In this document: piece by piece, positions 49,183-58,020 of the stretch
Position numbering within the stretch: position 1 is the first letter of the stretch
Layout: every line of letters starts with the position of its first letter
Origin: Novacetimonas pomaceti
GTDB lineage: Bacteria > Pseudomonadota > Alphaproteobacteria > Acetobacterales > Acetobacteraceae
Direction of reading: 5' to 3'
Length of the DNA stretch: 64,000 bases
NCBI RefSeq assembly: GCF_003207955.1
Contig: NZ_NOXG01000003.1
Span: 248,001-312,000, forward strand
Notes under the pieces: generated by a model
Seen by the model: only the letters and a program-made list of their open reading frames with translations
The model's database searches: none
Told to the model about the DNA's origin: nothing
Position numbers and translations under genes: made by a program

Positions 49183-50000
49183 CGCGCAGGCCCCGCCCTT
49201 TCGCTGCATCATCGCCTTCAGGCCCGCGCGCCGGTCATGCCCCCCTGCCCTTTCCCGTCCTGTTCCGTGACCGGCATTTCATCGTGATCGACAAGCCCGC
49301 CGGCCTGCCCGCGCATCCGGGCCGCGATGGCGGCCCCAGCGTGGAGGACGCATTCGCACTGATGTCGCGCCACCGCAACGGGCCGTGGCTGGCCCACCGG
49401 CTGGATCGCGACACATCGGGCTGCCTGCTGGTCGCGCTGCGCAAGCAGGCGCTGGTCGCGGCGCAGTCGTGTTTCGCAAACGGCGAGGCCACCAAGGTTT
49501 ACTGGGCCATCACGCATGGCCATCCCCCCGGCACACATGGCGTGATCGACGCCCCCCTGCTGCGCCGGGAGGGACGCGGGGGATGGCGCATCGAAACCGA
49601 CCCGCGGGGACAGGCCGCGCGGACCGCGTGGCGTTGCCTTGCGCGCGGCCACATGCCCGACGGTTCCCCTGCAAGCTGGCTGGAACTGCGGCTGGGGACA
49701 GGGCGCACCCATCAGGCACGGGTGCATTGCGCGACGCTGGGTTGCCCCGTCATGGGGGATGGTCAATATGGTCCGGCCGATGGAAAATCCCTCCACCTCA
49801 TGAGTCGTGAACTGCACCTGCCGCTTGCCCCCTCCATCCACGCCGTCGCGGCCCCGCCGCCGCACATGCGCCACAGCGCGGCGCAGGCGGGATGGGATCT
49901 GGACCAGCAGCCTTCCCCACCGCATGACGTACTGCCCCGGACGGGGCCTGCCCCGACGCGCGTCGGGCCTGCGTGCGGCATAACCGCCGGGACGCGATGA
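49179..50000 (+). CDS. RluA-family pseudouridine synthase
   Basis: 273 residues without an S4 domain at the N-terminus. VLFRDRHFIVIDKPAGLPAH and AHRLDRDTSGCLLVAL contain the family fold and catalytic Asp in HRLDRDTSG. LRLGTGRTHQARVHCATLG is the later RluA motif. The absence of S4 suits RluA/RluC-type or tRNA-modifying members; the target is unclear. It overlaps ftsK by ATGA. The C-terminal 40 residues are low-complexity. Confidence 0.88.
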   Translation: MTRRPRPFAASSPSGPRAGHAPLPFPVLFRDRHFIVIDKPAGLPAHPGRDGGPSVEDAFALMSRHRNGPWLAHRLDRDTSGCLLVALRKQALVAAQSCFANGEATKVYWAITHGHPPGTHGVIDAPLLRREGRGGWRIETDPRGQAARTAWRCLARGHMPDGSPASWLELRLGTGRTHQARVHCATLGCPVMGDGQYGPADGKSLHLMSRELHLPLAPSIHAVAAPPPHMRHSAAQAGWDLDQQPSPPHDVLPRTGPAPTRVGPACGITAGTR

Positions 50001-50025
50001 CGCGCCCCCCTTTACGGAGAACCCC

Positions 50026-52104
50026 GTGTTTGCCCACCAGCTTACCGAAGGTCTGATCCGCGTCCTTGAACGTCCCGACCTGCGTGTCATCGCGGGGGCG
50101 CGGCGCGTCCGACTGGCGCCGGACCTGCTTGATCCCTTCCGTGTCACGGACGGGGGCGACGTCCTGCTGGGGGCGCCATGCCTGCAGGACGGGGAACTGC
50201 TGGCCGCCTTTTACCTGCGGCACGCGCTGGAACTGGCGCACCTGCTGGATATCGCACCACGACAGCCGGTCATGGCGGCCCTGTGCGCGGCCCGGACGGC
50301 GGCCCTGTTCCTGAGGCTGGATACCACGCGCGACACGTCAGCCATCACCCCGCAATGGGTGACGACCATGGCAGCGCCACAGGTCGCAACGCCCGCAGCC
50401 CTACGGGCCACGTGGCAGGCGCTGTCCCCGTTCCAGCCCGCCCCGCCCCATGCGCCGGACATCACGGCCGTGCACGCGCGCATGGAACGCCTGTGGCACT
50501 GGACCGGCCCGACCGAAACACTGATGGCGCTGGGGGGCGACGCGCGGCTGAGCATCAATCCCGCGACCGGCCTGAACCATTACGGGTGTTCCCACCGGCC
50601 CCGCCCGTGGGCCGTGACCTTTGCCTCCTCCACCGCGTCGTCCCTGTCCGAACGGGGCTTTGCCGGGGCGGAGGCCGCGCGCCTGCGCCTGATCGCCGCC
50701 GCCCTGTCGGACGCCGACAATGACATGGCCGCGACGCTGAGCGATGAAATCCGCCAGCGGATCAGCCGGTATTTCGGGCTGCGCGGGGACGAAGGGGTCA
50801 TCCTTGCCCCGTCCGGCACGGACTGCGAACTCTATACCCTCGCGCTGGCGGCGCTGGCGCCGGGGCGCCGCCCGGTCAGCAACATCCTGATCGCGCCGGA
50901 GGAAACCGGCAGTGGCGTGCCGCTTGCGGCGCGGGGCTGTCATTTCGCCAATGACACCGCGCTGGGCCATACCGTGCCCAAGGGGCAGCTGATCGAAGGT
51001 TTTCCCGACACCACGCAGGTCATCAACCTGCCGATGCGCGATGCCGATGGGCAGCAGATCCCCCCCGAACAGGTGGACGCGGACTGCCTGCGGGTGGCGC
51101 GCGCGGAACTGGCGCGCGGGCGGCATGTGCTGCTGCATCGCCTTGACCTGTCGAAAACGGGGCTGCTGGCCCCCCGGATGGACACGCTGGATGCGCTGGG
51201 CGCCACCGCGCCCGCCGGGCAGGTCGATGTCGTGGTCGATGCCTGCCAGACGCGGCTCGACCCCGCGCGGGTGCGCGACTATCTCGACCGGGGGTGGATG
51301 GTGATGATCACCGGCTCCAAATTCTTTACCGGCCCGCCGTTCTGCGGGGCGGTGCTGGTGCCCGCGCCGGTGATGGCCCGCCTGTCGGCCGACGGGCTGC
51401 CACCCGGCCTTGCGCAATATACCCACCGCCAGGCGTGGCCGGACAATACGGCGACGGATGTCCTGCCGTCCGGCCACAACATCGGGCTGGTGCTGCGCTG
51501 GCACGCCGCCCTTGCGGAAATGACGGCGCTGGGAGAGGTCGACCGCGCCACCGTGACGCAGCGGCTGCGGGAATTCCTGTCGGCGGCGCGCGACGCCATT
51601 ACCGGCAACCCCGATCTGTCCCTGCTGCCCCCCGTGGCGCTCAGTCGGCCTGCGCTGCCTGACGCATGGGACGATCAGGCGACGATCCTTTCCTTTTTCG
51701 TCCGCGCGCCGGGGGATGACGCGACCTTCCGCCCGCTGCCCCTGCCGCAGGCGCGACAGCTTTATGCGTGGCTCAACGCCGACCTTTCGGAAATCCTGCC
51801 CGCCGCCGACCCGGGGGAACGTTCCCTGGCGGCCCTGCTGTGCCATGTGGGACAGCCCGTGCCGCTTGCGCATCCGGCGCTGGATGACGCGCTTGCCGGG
51901 GCGTTGCGCATTTCCGCCGGCGCGCGCCTTGTCTCGGGCGAGCCATCGCATGACGGGCTGGACAGCCGCTGCCGGATGGAGCGTGAAATCCGCGATGTCC
52001 GCCGCGTCGTCGCCAAGATCAGCCTGATCCTGCGCCACTGGTCCGTCATCGCCGCCCATGACCCGCAGCCGACCTACATGCCGCGCCGGGGCATGGCGGA
52101 CTGA
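50026..52104 (+). CDS. Uncharacterised PLP-fold (aminotransferase-like) protein
   Basis: 692 residues, not recognised. The N-terminal 190 residues are without motifs I know. From about 195 a fold-type I aminotransferase-like domain appears: ASSTASSLSERGFAG, GLRGDEGVILAPSGTDCEL, then VVVDACQTRLD with Asp about 405 (PLP nitrogen) and TGSKFFTGPPFCG with a likely Schiff-base Lys about 432. It ends RRVVAKISLILRHW. GTG 50026 has GGAG seven bases upstream. It lies between the RluA-type gene and a histidine phosphatase. Reaction and substrate unknown. Confidence 0.75.
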   Translation: MFAHQLTEGLIRVLERPDLRVIAGARRVRLAPDLLDPFRVTDGGDVLLGAPCLQDGELLAAFYLRHALELAHLLDIAPRQPVMAALCAARTAALFLRLDTTRDTSAITPQWVTTMAAPQVATPAALRATWQALSPFQPAPPHAPDITAVHARMERLWHWTGPTETLMALGGDARLSINPATGLNHYGCSHRPRPWAVTFASSTASSLSERGFAGAEAARLRLIAAALSDADNDMAATLSDEIRQRISRYFGLRGDEGVILAPSGTDCELYTLALAALAPGRRPVSNILIAPEETGSGVPLAARGCHFANDTALGHTVPKGQLIEGFPDTTQVINLPMRDADGQQIPPEQVDADCLRVARAELARGRHVLLHRLDLSKTGLLAPRMDTLDALGATAPAGQVDVVVDACQTRLDPARVRDYLDRGWMVMITGSKFFTGPPFCGAVLVPAPVMARLSADGLPPGLAQYTHRQAWPDNTATDVLPSGHNIGLVLRWHAALAEMTALGEVDRATVTQRLREFLSAARDAITGNPDLSLLPPVALSRPALPDAWDDQATILSFFVRAPGDDATFRPLPLPQARQLYAWLNADLSEILPAADPGERSLAALLCHVGQPVPLAHPALDDALAGALRISAGARLVSGEPSHDGLDSRCRMEREIRDVRRVVAKISLILRHWSVIAAHDPQPTYMPRRGMAD

Positions 52105-52148
52105 CGTGCCTTCCTTTCTTTCCACCGAATACGGACATCCCTGCCGAC

Positions 52149-52814
52149 ATGCCGCAAAATCACGGTAATTTCCTCGACATGCCCCAGTTGCAGAAAGGGG
52201 TCACGCGTTTCTGGCTGATCCGCCATGCCGTTGTTGAACAGAACGCCCGCAGGCACCTCTATGGCGCGATGGACGTGCCGCTATGTCCCGACAGCCTCGT
52301 GGCGCAACGGCCCATGTACGAGGCACTGGCCCGGCGCCTGCCGCATCCGGCCCTGTGGTTCACATCCCCCCTTGGCCGCGCGCAGCAGACGGCGCAGGCC
52401 ATCCAGCAGGCCGGTTACGGCACGCAGGCCAGCCGCATCGAACCTGCCTTTACCGAACAGTCCATGGGCGAATGGCACGGCACCACGCATGACCAGCTGC
52501 CCCAGAAACTGGCGGTGCCGGCCCATCCCTTCTGGTCCGTGGGGGCGACGGAACAGCCGCCGGGCGGCGAAAGCATGGTGCAGGTCTGCGCCCGCGTGGG
52601 CGCGGCACTGGACCGCATGTCGCGCGAACACGCCGGAAAGGACATGGTGATCGTCAGCCACGGCGGCGCGATCCGTGGCGCGCTGGCGCATGCGCTGCAT
52701 GTCCATGCCCATACGGCGCTGCATTTTTCCATCCAGAACCTGTCGCTCAGCGTGATCGAGCACCTGCGCGAAGGCTGGCGGATCGTCAATGTGAACGAAC
52801 TGCCACTGGTCTGA
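52149..52814 (+). CDS. Histidine phosphatase superfamily protein
   Basis: 221 residues. The phosphohistidine motif is LIRHAVVEQN (RHA rather than RHG), with Arg/Glu from SPLGRAQQTAQAI and GEWHG, and the second catalytic histidine in IVSHGGAIRG. This branch includes phosphoglycerate mutase-like, alpha-ribazole-phosphatase-like and broad phosphatases. Position after the PLP protein with 44 bases between them suggests possible co-transcription. Substrate unknown. Confidence 0.87.
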   Translation: MPQNHGNFLDMPQLQKGVTRFWLIRHAVVEQNARRHLYGAMDVPLCPDSLVAQRPMYEALARRLPHPALWFTSPLGRAQQTAQAIQQAGYGTQASRIEPAFTEQSMGEWHGTTHDQLPQKLAVPAHPFWSVGATEQPPGGESMVQVCARVGAALDRMSREHAGKDMVIVSHGGAIRGALAHALHVHAHTALHFSIQNLSLSVIEHLREGWRIVNVNELPLV

Positions 52815-52889
52815 TTCATTGCATGAGCGCATGCTCCGGCATTCCATGATGCCGGTCGCCTTTGTCCTGTCCGCAGAAAGTCGCACGCC

Positions 52890-54533
52890 ATGACCCATCC
52901 CACCTCACGTTCCATTCCCCGCGGGGCAGCACTTCTGAACGATCCCGCCGCCAACAAGGGAACCGCCTTCAGCGCGGAGGAACGACGGGTGCTGGATCTC
53001 GAAGGGCTGCTGCCGCCGCAGATCGAGACGCTGGAACGCCAGGCGGAACGCGTGTTCAGGCATCTGGATGCCAAGCCGAACGACCTTGAACGCTATATCT
53101 ACCTCTCGGGCCTTGGCGACCGGAACGAGACCCTGTTCTACAAGGTCGTCATGTCCGACCCCGCGCGGTTCGTGCCCATCATCTACGCCCCCACCCTTGG
53201 CGCGGTCTGCAAGGCGTTCAGCCACCTGTACCGCCGCCCGCGCGGCATGTATATCAGCCTGGAGCACAAGGGACGCATCGCCAGCGTGCTGCGCAACTGG
53301 CCCGAGCGCAATGTCCGCTTCATCTGCGTCACGACGGGGGGCCGCATCCTTGGCCTTGGCGATATCGGGGCCAACGGCATGGGCATCCCGATCGGCAAGC
53401 TCCAGCTCTATACCGCGTGCGGGGCGGTGCCACCGCATACCACCCTGCCGATCCAGCTGGATATCGGGACAACGAACGCAGCACTCAGGGCGGATCCGCT
53501 CTATCTCGGGCTGCGGCGCGAACCGCCGGAACAGGCGGAGCTTGATGCCTTTGTCGAGGAATTCGTCGCGGCGGTACAGGAAGTCTTTCCCGCATGCTGC
53601 ATCCATTTCGAGGACTGGAAGGGCACTGACGCGATCCGTTACCTCGGCCATTATCGCGAACGGGTGCTGTGCTACAACGACGATATCCAGGGGACGGCGG
53701 CGGTCACGCTGGCGGGGCTGACCACGGCGCTGCAGATCATTGACGGGCGGCTGTCGGAACAGAACATCCTGTTCTTTGGCGCTGGTTCGTCCGGGCTGGG
53801 GATCGCGGACCTGCTGGTACACGCCATGCAGCGCGAGGGCCTGTCGGAAGCGGCCGCGCGCGCGCGCATCACGATGATGGACAGGGAAGGCCTGCTGGTC
53901 ACATCGCGTACCGACCTGTCGGAACAGCAGACGCCCTATGCCATTGACGGGGCGGCATCGACAGACCTGCCTGACGTGATCGAACGGGTGCGCCCTTCCA
54001 TCCTGATCGGTGTCTCGACCGTGGGCGGGGCCTTCACGCAGGAGGTTGTCGAACGCATGAGCGACATCAACAGCCGTCCCATCATTTTCGCCCTGTCGAT
54101 TCCCAATCCCGAATGTTCCGCCGAACAGGCCTATACCTGGTCACAGGGGCAGGCCCTGTACGCGGCGGGCATCCAGTACCCCGTGGTACAGATCGGGGAT
54201 CGGTCGTTTCACCCGGGACAGGCCAACAATTTCTATATCTTCCCCGGCCTCGGGCTTGCCACCTATGCCACGTGCCCGCGCCACATCACCGATGACATCA
54301 TCATCGAGGCGGCGCACGCACTGGCGGATCAGGTCGATACGGCCACCCGGGCGCGCGGACGGCTGTTCCCGCCACAGGACCAGATTGTCGAGGTCGAGAT
54401 CACGTCCGCCTGCCGTCTGGCGGAATATATCTTTGACCACGACATGGCCCATGTCGAACGGCCCGACGACATCCGCAAATGGATCGAGGGGATCATCTAT
54501 ACCCCCGTCTACAAACCCATCATACTGGACTGA
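52890..54533 (+). CDS. NAD(P)-dependent malic enzyme (large type)
   Basis: 547 residues. Oxidatively decarboxylates malate to pyruvate. Sequence: KGTAFSAEERRVLDLEGLLP in the N-terminus, the IHFEDWKGTDAIRYL metal-site region, NDDIQGTAAVTLAGL (malic enzyme signature), the nucleotide loop FFGAGSSGLGIADLL, and GVSTVGGAFTQEVV. Length and layout match MaeA/SfcA-type single-domain enzymes, not the MaeB fusion. Cofactor preference cannot be read. The gene is followed by repeat copy 9. Confidence 0.95.
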   Translation: MTHPTSRSIPRGAALLNDPAANKGTAFSAEERRVLDLEGLLPPQIETLERQAERVFRHLDAKPNDLERYIYLSGLGDRNETLFYKVVMSDPARFVPIIYAPTLGAVCKAFSHLYRRPRGMYISLEHKGRIASVLRNWPERNVRFICVTTGGRILGLGDIGANGMGIPIGKLQLYTACGAVPPHTTLPIQLDIGTTNAALRADPLYLGLRREPPEQAELDAFVEEFVAAVQEVFPACCIHFEDWKGTDAIRYLGHYRERVLCYNDDIQGTAAVTLAGLTTALQIIDGRLSEQNILFFGAGSSGLGIADLLVHAMQREGLSEAAARARITMMDREGLLVTSRTDLSEQQTPYAIDGAASTDLPDVIERVRPSILIGVSTVGGAFTQEVVERMSDINSRPIIFALSIPNPECSAEQAYTWSQGQALYAAGIQYPVVQIGDRSFHPGQANNFYIFPGLGLATYATCPRHITDDIIIEAAHALADQVDTATRARGRLFPPQDQIVEVEITSACRLAEYIFDHDMAHVERPDDIRKWIEGIIYTPVYKPIILD

Positions 54534-54557
54534 TTTCAGGGGTTGCCTGAAAATGAC

Positions 54558-54642
54558 AGGACGTTTCTGGGTGCCGCCTTTTTTTAAAAAGGCGGCGTTC
54601 TGTGAAGCTTTTTGCAAAAAGCTTCACCAAAAACTTTTATGA
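54558..54642 (-). repeat. Double-hairpin intergenic repeat, copy 9
   Basis: Reverse copy with both stems intact (GCCGCCTTTTTTT/AAAAAGGCGGC; GAAGCTTTTTGCAAAAAGCTTC) and ACCAAAAACTTTTATGAT at the end. Left flank TTGCCTGAAAATGAC matches the outer end of copies 1 and 11. Convergent gap between malic enzyme and ynfA. Confidence 0.87.
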
Positions 54643-54669
54643 TTTTATGATCTTTATCGACACGCGCCC

Positions 54670-55008
54670 TTATCCGCTGCGGGGCTGGAACAGGATCAGG
54701 GCGGCGCCTGCCAGACAGATGAGCGCCCCGAGGATTTCCCAGCGCGTCGGGGTATATCCCTCCACCACGCGCATCCATGTCAGGGAGGCAAGGATGTAAA
54801 TCCCGCCATAGGCGGCATAGGCCTGTCCCGCCGTGTCGGTATCAATGCGCGTCAGCAGATAGGCAAAGGCCACCAGCGATGCCATGCCGGGAAGCAGGCA
54901 GGCCACCGAACGCCCCAGACGCAGCCACGCCCAGAAGGCGAAACAGCCGCCGATTTCACAAAAGGCCGCAACCATATAGATGCCGAACGGCAGGAGATAC
55001 TGCTTCAC
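54670..55008 (-). CDS. ynfA: YnfA/UPF0060-family small membrane protein
   Basis: 112 residues, four membrane helices: LPFGIYMVAAFCEIGGCFAF, LLPGMASLVAFAYLLT, AYAAYGGIYILASLTWMRV, EILGALICLAGAALILF. Length and motifs fit YnfA, a drug/metabolite-like small transporter reported in some enterics to affect biocide tolerance. Not SMR (EmrE) despite similar size. Flanked by repeat copies 9 and 10 in opposite orientation. Confidence 0.92.
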   Translation of the reverse strand: MKQYLLPFGIYMVAAFCEIGGCFAFWAWLRLGRSVACLLPGMASLVAFAYLLTRIDTDTAGQAYAAYGGIYILASLTWMRVVEGYTPTRWEILGALICLAGAALILFQPRSG

Positions 55009-55136
55009 GGTTGATGCGTCCCTTCACGGTTGCCGCGCATATACAGACGCATTATCACCTGTCATCAAATGGAACAAACCCGGCAGGCGCATGACCAGAG
55101 ACCATCCGAAAAGACAGTACCGACAATACCCAGAAG

Positions 55137-55222
55137 TCATAAAAGTTTTTTGGTGAAGCTTTTTGCAAAAAGCTTCGAAGAACGCCGCCTTTTTAGATGA
55201 AAGGCGGCACCCAAAAACTTCT
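55137..55222 (+). repeat. Double-hairpin intergenic repeat, copy 10
   Basis: Forward copy just before the stop side of the glycosyltransferase-like gene. The second stem has the variant GCCGCCTTTTTAGATG/AAAGGCGGC. Across about 80 bases it is almost identical to the reverse complement of copy 11, including the unusual AGATG loop. Confidence 0.9.
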
Positions 55223-55227
55223 GTTTT

Positions 55228-56367
55228 TTAGCCATTATGCCCGCCGGCCGGGGGATGGGCCTTCAGGTAATCCGCAATGGCCTTCGCCGCCCGGACAGAT
55301 CCCCCGAGCAGGGGCTCCCCGAAGGTTTCACGAAACAGTTTTTCCTGCAGGGGGCGGTAAATGGCATGCCGTTCAGGGGCCCGTAATATGGCTGGCATCA
55401 GGTCCTCTGGTTCCTCGACCACGTCGCCCAGGGTCCAGTGCAGGAAATAGGGGTCATCGCGCCATTTGAGCTTCCTGGGGTTCAGGAAAACACATGGCCG
55501 GGGTTCGGCAAGGAATTCATAGACCTGGCTGCTGACATCGCCAACATAAATGGCCGCCTGCGAGGTATAGGTCATGTCCAGCATGGCGGGCGATCCGGTA
55601 TCCACCAGAATGTTACCACGCGCCTGCTGCTTCAGACGCCGCGCCCTTAAGCCGAATCCCTTGTGGAAAACCTTGATATGCGGCGCGATCACCAGATTAT
55701 AGTCGTGCCGGTCTGAAAACCCCCGGATGATTTCGCCCATGCATGCCTTATAGGACGTCAGCTGCCGCTGGTAATGCGGGTTGTACAGCACGAACGGCCG
55801 GCCATTCGTGAACAGGACCGGGCTTTCCTTTTTCACGGCCTCGAAAACATCGAATTTCGGATATCCGACGACAGCATAATGTCCCGGCCGGATGAGGTTT
55901 TTCTGTTTGAAATAGTTTTCGATCTTCACCCCGGGAAACAGCGCCAGATCAAAATCCCTGACATGGTGGTCATCATTGACGTACCTGTCGCCCGCCCCAT
56001 GCATCAGCAGTATCAGTGCCGGGTGGCGAAGCCCCATGTCCTTGAGAATGCCTGCGGTATATTCGGTGGCGACCACGGCATCGTACTGATTGAGTTCATC
56101 CACATTTTCACGCAGCACAAGGATGCGTTCCTGATCCAGCCGGCGGAAGGTCTTGAGCGTTTTTGCCTTCCACGACTTGTGGAACTGCCTAAGCTGCAAT
56201 GCAGGGGCATGCATCGCGGCCCGGATACGCTCCAGATGCTGTACGGTTTCAGGAAAGCTGTAGTATTCCGTTACATCGAAATTGAATTCTGATGAAAGGG
56301 CGTCGGCGACAGATGCAGTGTGATAGCATTGATAGGGTTCAGCTATGTAAATGACGGCAATCTTCAT
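55228..56367 (-). CDS. CDP-glycerol glycerophosphotransferase-like/GT-B protein
   Basis: 379 residues of lower GC than the neighbours. The N-terminus MKIAVIYIAEPYQCYHTASV and a late VGDVSSQVYEFLAEPRPCVF (donor-binding region of the CDP-glycerol/teichoic-acid polymerase family) suggest a GT-B transferase. HGAGDRYVNDDHH and YNPHYQRQ resemble glycerophosphotransferases. The true substrate could be a sugar-phosphate or capsule component. It lies between repeat copies 10 and 11 with tRNA-Lys. Evidence of family is moderate. Confidence 0.68.
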   Translation of the reverse strand: MKIAVIYIAEPYQCYHTASVADALSSEFNFDVTEYYSFPETVQHLERIRAAMHAPALQLRQFHKSWKAKTLKTFRRLDQERILVLRENVDELNQYDAVVATEYTAGILKDMGLRHPALILLMHGAGDRYVNDDHHVRDFDLALFPGVKIENYFKQKNLIRPGHYAVVGYPKFDVFEAVKKESPVLFTNGRPFVLYNPHYQRQLTSYKACMGEIIRGFSDRHDYNLVIAPHIKVFHKGFGLRARRLKQQARGNILVDTGSPAMLDMTYTSQAAIYVGDVSSQVYEFLAEPRPCVFLNPRKLKWRDDPYFLHWTLGDVVEEPEDLMPAILRAPERHAIYRPLQEKLFRETFGEPLLGGSVRAAKAIADYLKAHPPAGGHNG

Positions 56368-56623
56368 TGTTCTACATTTATCGCATTCAAACCCGAGGGC
56401 AACTTCATACCCTGCGCATCATATATCCAGCGTCCTTCACCGCCCGCACAACGTCAACCCTTGTCCCAAAGCAAAAGGACATTGCCCGGTTGCGAATAAC
56501 GGGGGCATTCCTCCCTGCCTTTCCCATGCACAAGGGAATAAGGGAACGGACCGGGCAGCATCCGCCATATCCATGTGCATGATGATGGGGAAACCGATCT
56601 GATTGTCTGGAGAAGAAATCCCG

Positions 56624-56699
<76 letters not shown>

Positions 56700-56725
56700 A
56701 CGGGGTTTCCCTTTCGGGTGAGGGG

Positions 56726-56754
56726 CTTTTACCAAGACAGCACAATGACGACAA
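56726..56754 (-). promoter_or_regulatory. Candidate promoter of tRNA-Lys
   Basis: TTGTCG, 17 bases, TAAAAG on the minus strand; predicted start about 20 bases from the mature 5' end. The -10 is weak. The rest of the 420-base gap 56700-57120 contains only this and repeat copy 11. Confidence 0.4.
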
Positions 56755-56987
56755 GGGGTTTTTTCAATATTTTTGCCCTCTTCGGGTTTCCTGCGCCCTG
56801 ATTATCGCAAATCAGGATATGATTGCGTCTGTTCTCTATCCGTTCCTTATCGTGTGTCGATTACCACGGTATCACGCGATTCATGCCCCGGCAGCATGGC
56901 GAAAATCCGGCGAACGCATGTCGGGTCTGGGGCCTGTCTCCCCTGCCCGTGTCCATGGCGTTTCCATATAGGACTGCCTGAAAATGA

Positions 56988-57075
56988 CAAAAGTTTTTGG
57001 GTGCCGCCTTTCATCTAAAAAGGCGGCGTTCTTCGAAGCTTTTTGCAAAAAGCTTCACCAAAAACTTCTTTTACG
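56988..57075 (-). repeat. Double-hairpin intergenic repeat, copy 11
   Basis: Reverse copy, nearly identical to copy 10 in inverted orientation (stem GCCGCCTTTCATCT/AAAAAGGCGGC, then GAAGCTTTTTGCAAAAAGCTTC and ACCAAAAACTTCTTTTACG). Left flank GGACTGCCTGAAAATGAC is the outer end. It lies in the gap between tRNA-Lys and parB. Confidence 0.9.
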
Positions 57076-57120
57076 ATGCACAAGGCATTTTGCGGATGCC
57101 CCTGGGCACCCCCTGCCCTG

Positions 57121-58020
57121 CTATGCCTGCAGCAATTTCAGCAGGCCATCGAACTGGTCAAGGGAGCGGTAATCAATCCGCAGGGAACCTCCCTTCCCAT
57201 CGAACGTGATCTGGACCTTCAGCCCCAGCCGGTTGGTCAGGTCGCGTTCCAGCGAACCGATTTCGGGGTCTTTGGAAGTTTTTTCCTTTTCCTTGCCAGC
57301 TTCCCCCCGCCTTGCATCGGTCTTTTTTGACAGGGCCTCGGTCTGGCGGACATTCAGTCCCTGCTTGAGCACCACCTTCAGGGCCGCCACGGGATCGGGG
57401 TGCGCCAGCAACGCACGCGCATGCCCTGCCGACAGTTCCTTGGTCCGCACGGCCTCCCGCACGGGCGATGGCAGTTGCAGCAGACGCACCATATTCGCGA
57501 CATGGGGACGGGATTTCCCGATCGCGCCTGCCAGTTCCTCCTGCGTCAGGCGGTAATCATCAAGCAGCCGCTGGAGCCCTTCTGCCTCTTCAATGGCGTT
57601 CAGGTCGGCGCGTTGCAGGTTTTCCACCAGTGCTGCGGCCATCGCATCGCCATCATCCAGCGCACGGATATGGACCGGAACCTCATGCAGGGAGGCAAGC
57701 TGCGCCGCGCGCCAGCGTCGCTCCCCCGCGATGATCTGAAAGACATTGGGGCGATCGGGATGCGGGCGCACCAGAATCGGTTGCAGGATGCCGCGCGTGC
57801 GAATGGAATCCGCCAGTTCCGTCAGGGCCTCCGGCTCCATGTGCTGACGCGGCTGGAACGGGCCGGGTTCCAGCACGTCAACCGGCAGGACCGATCCGCC
57901 ATCCATGCTCTTTGGCGGCTCCAGCCCCGGCGCGGGATTGAGCATGTTGACCTGATCGCCCAGCAACGCGGCAAGCCCGCGCCCCAGACGGGGACGGGCG
58001 GCATCCTTTTTCGGTTTCAT
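57121..58020 (-). CDS. parB: Chromosome partitioning protein ParB
   Basis: 299 residues. The N-terminus carries RPRLGRGLAALLGD; the central part contains the CTPase box GERRWRAAQLASLHEVPVHI and the HTH (QEELAGAIGKSRPHVANMVR), and a C-terminal dimerisation domain ends RIDYRSLDQFDGLLKLL. It binds parS, spreads as a sliding clamp, and stimulates ParA. Two perfect parS sites lie at 59407 and 61761. The start overlaps the parA stop by 4 bases (ATGA). Confidence 0.97.
   Translation of the reverse strand: MKPKKDAARPRLGRGLAALLGDQVNMLNPAPGLEPPKSMDGGSVLPVDVLEPGPFQPRQHMEPEALTELADSIRTRGILQPILVRPHPDRPNVFQIIAGERRWRAAQLASLHEVPVHIRALDDGDAMAAALVENLQRADLNAIEEAEGLQRLLDDYRLTQEELAGAIGKSRPHVANMVRLLQLPSPVREAVRTKELSAGHARALLAHPDPVAALKVVLKQGLNVRQTEALSKKTDARRGEAGKEKEKTSKDPEIGSLERDLTNRLGLKVQITFDGKGGSLRIDYRSLDQFDGLLKLLQA

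Noticed and set aside
46327..49212. 961-residue open frame opposite ftsK
   Set aside because: Antisense shadow of FtsK, with Arg/His/Gln-rich translation and no domain.
50401..52125. 574-residue minus-strand frame opposite the PLP-fold protein
   Set aside because: The plus-strand frame has a ribosome-binding site and PLP-lysine motif; the minus frame is Arg/Gln/Gly-rich without domains.
57043..57330. Small plus-strand frames around repeat copy 11 and the parB 3' end
   Set aside because: They start in the repeat core and run antisense into parB.
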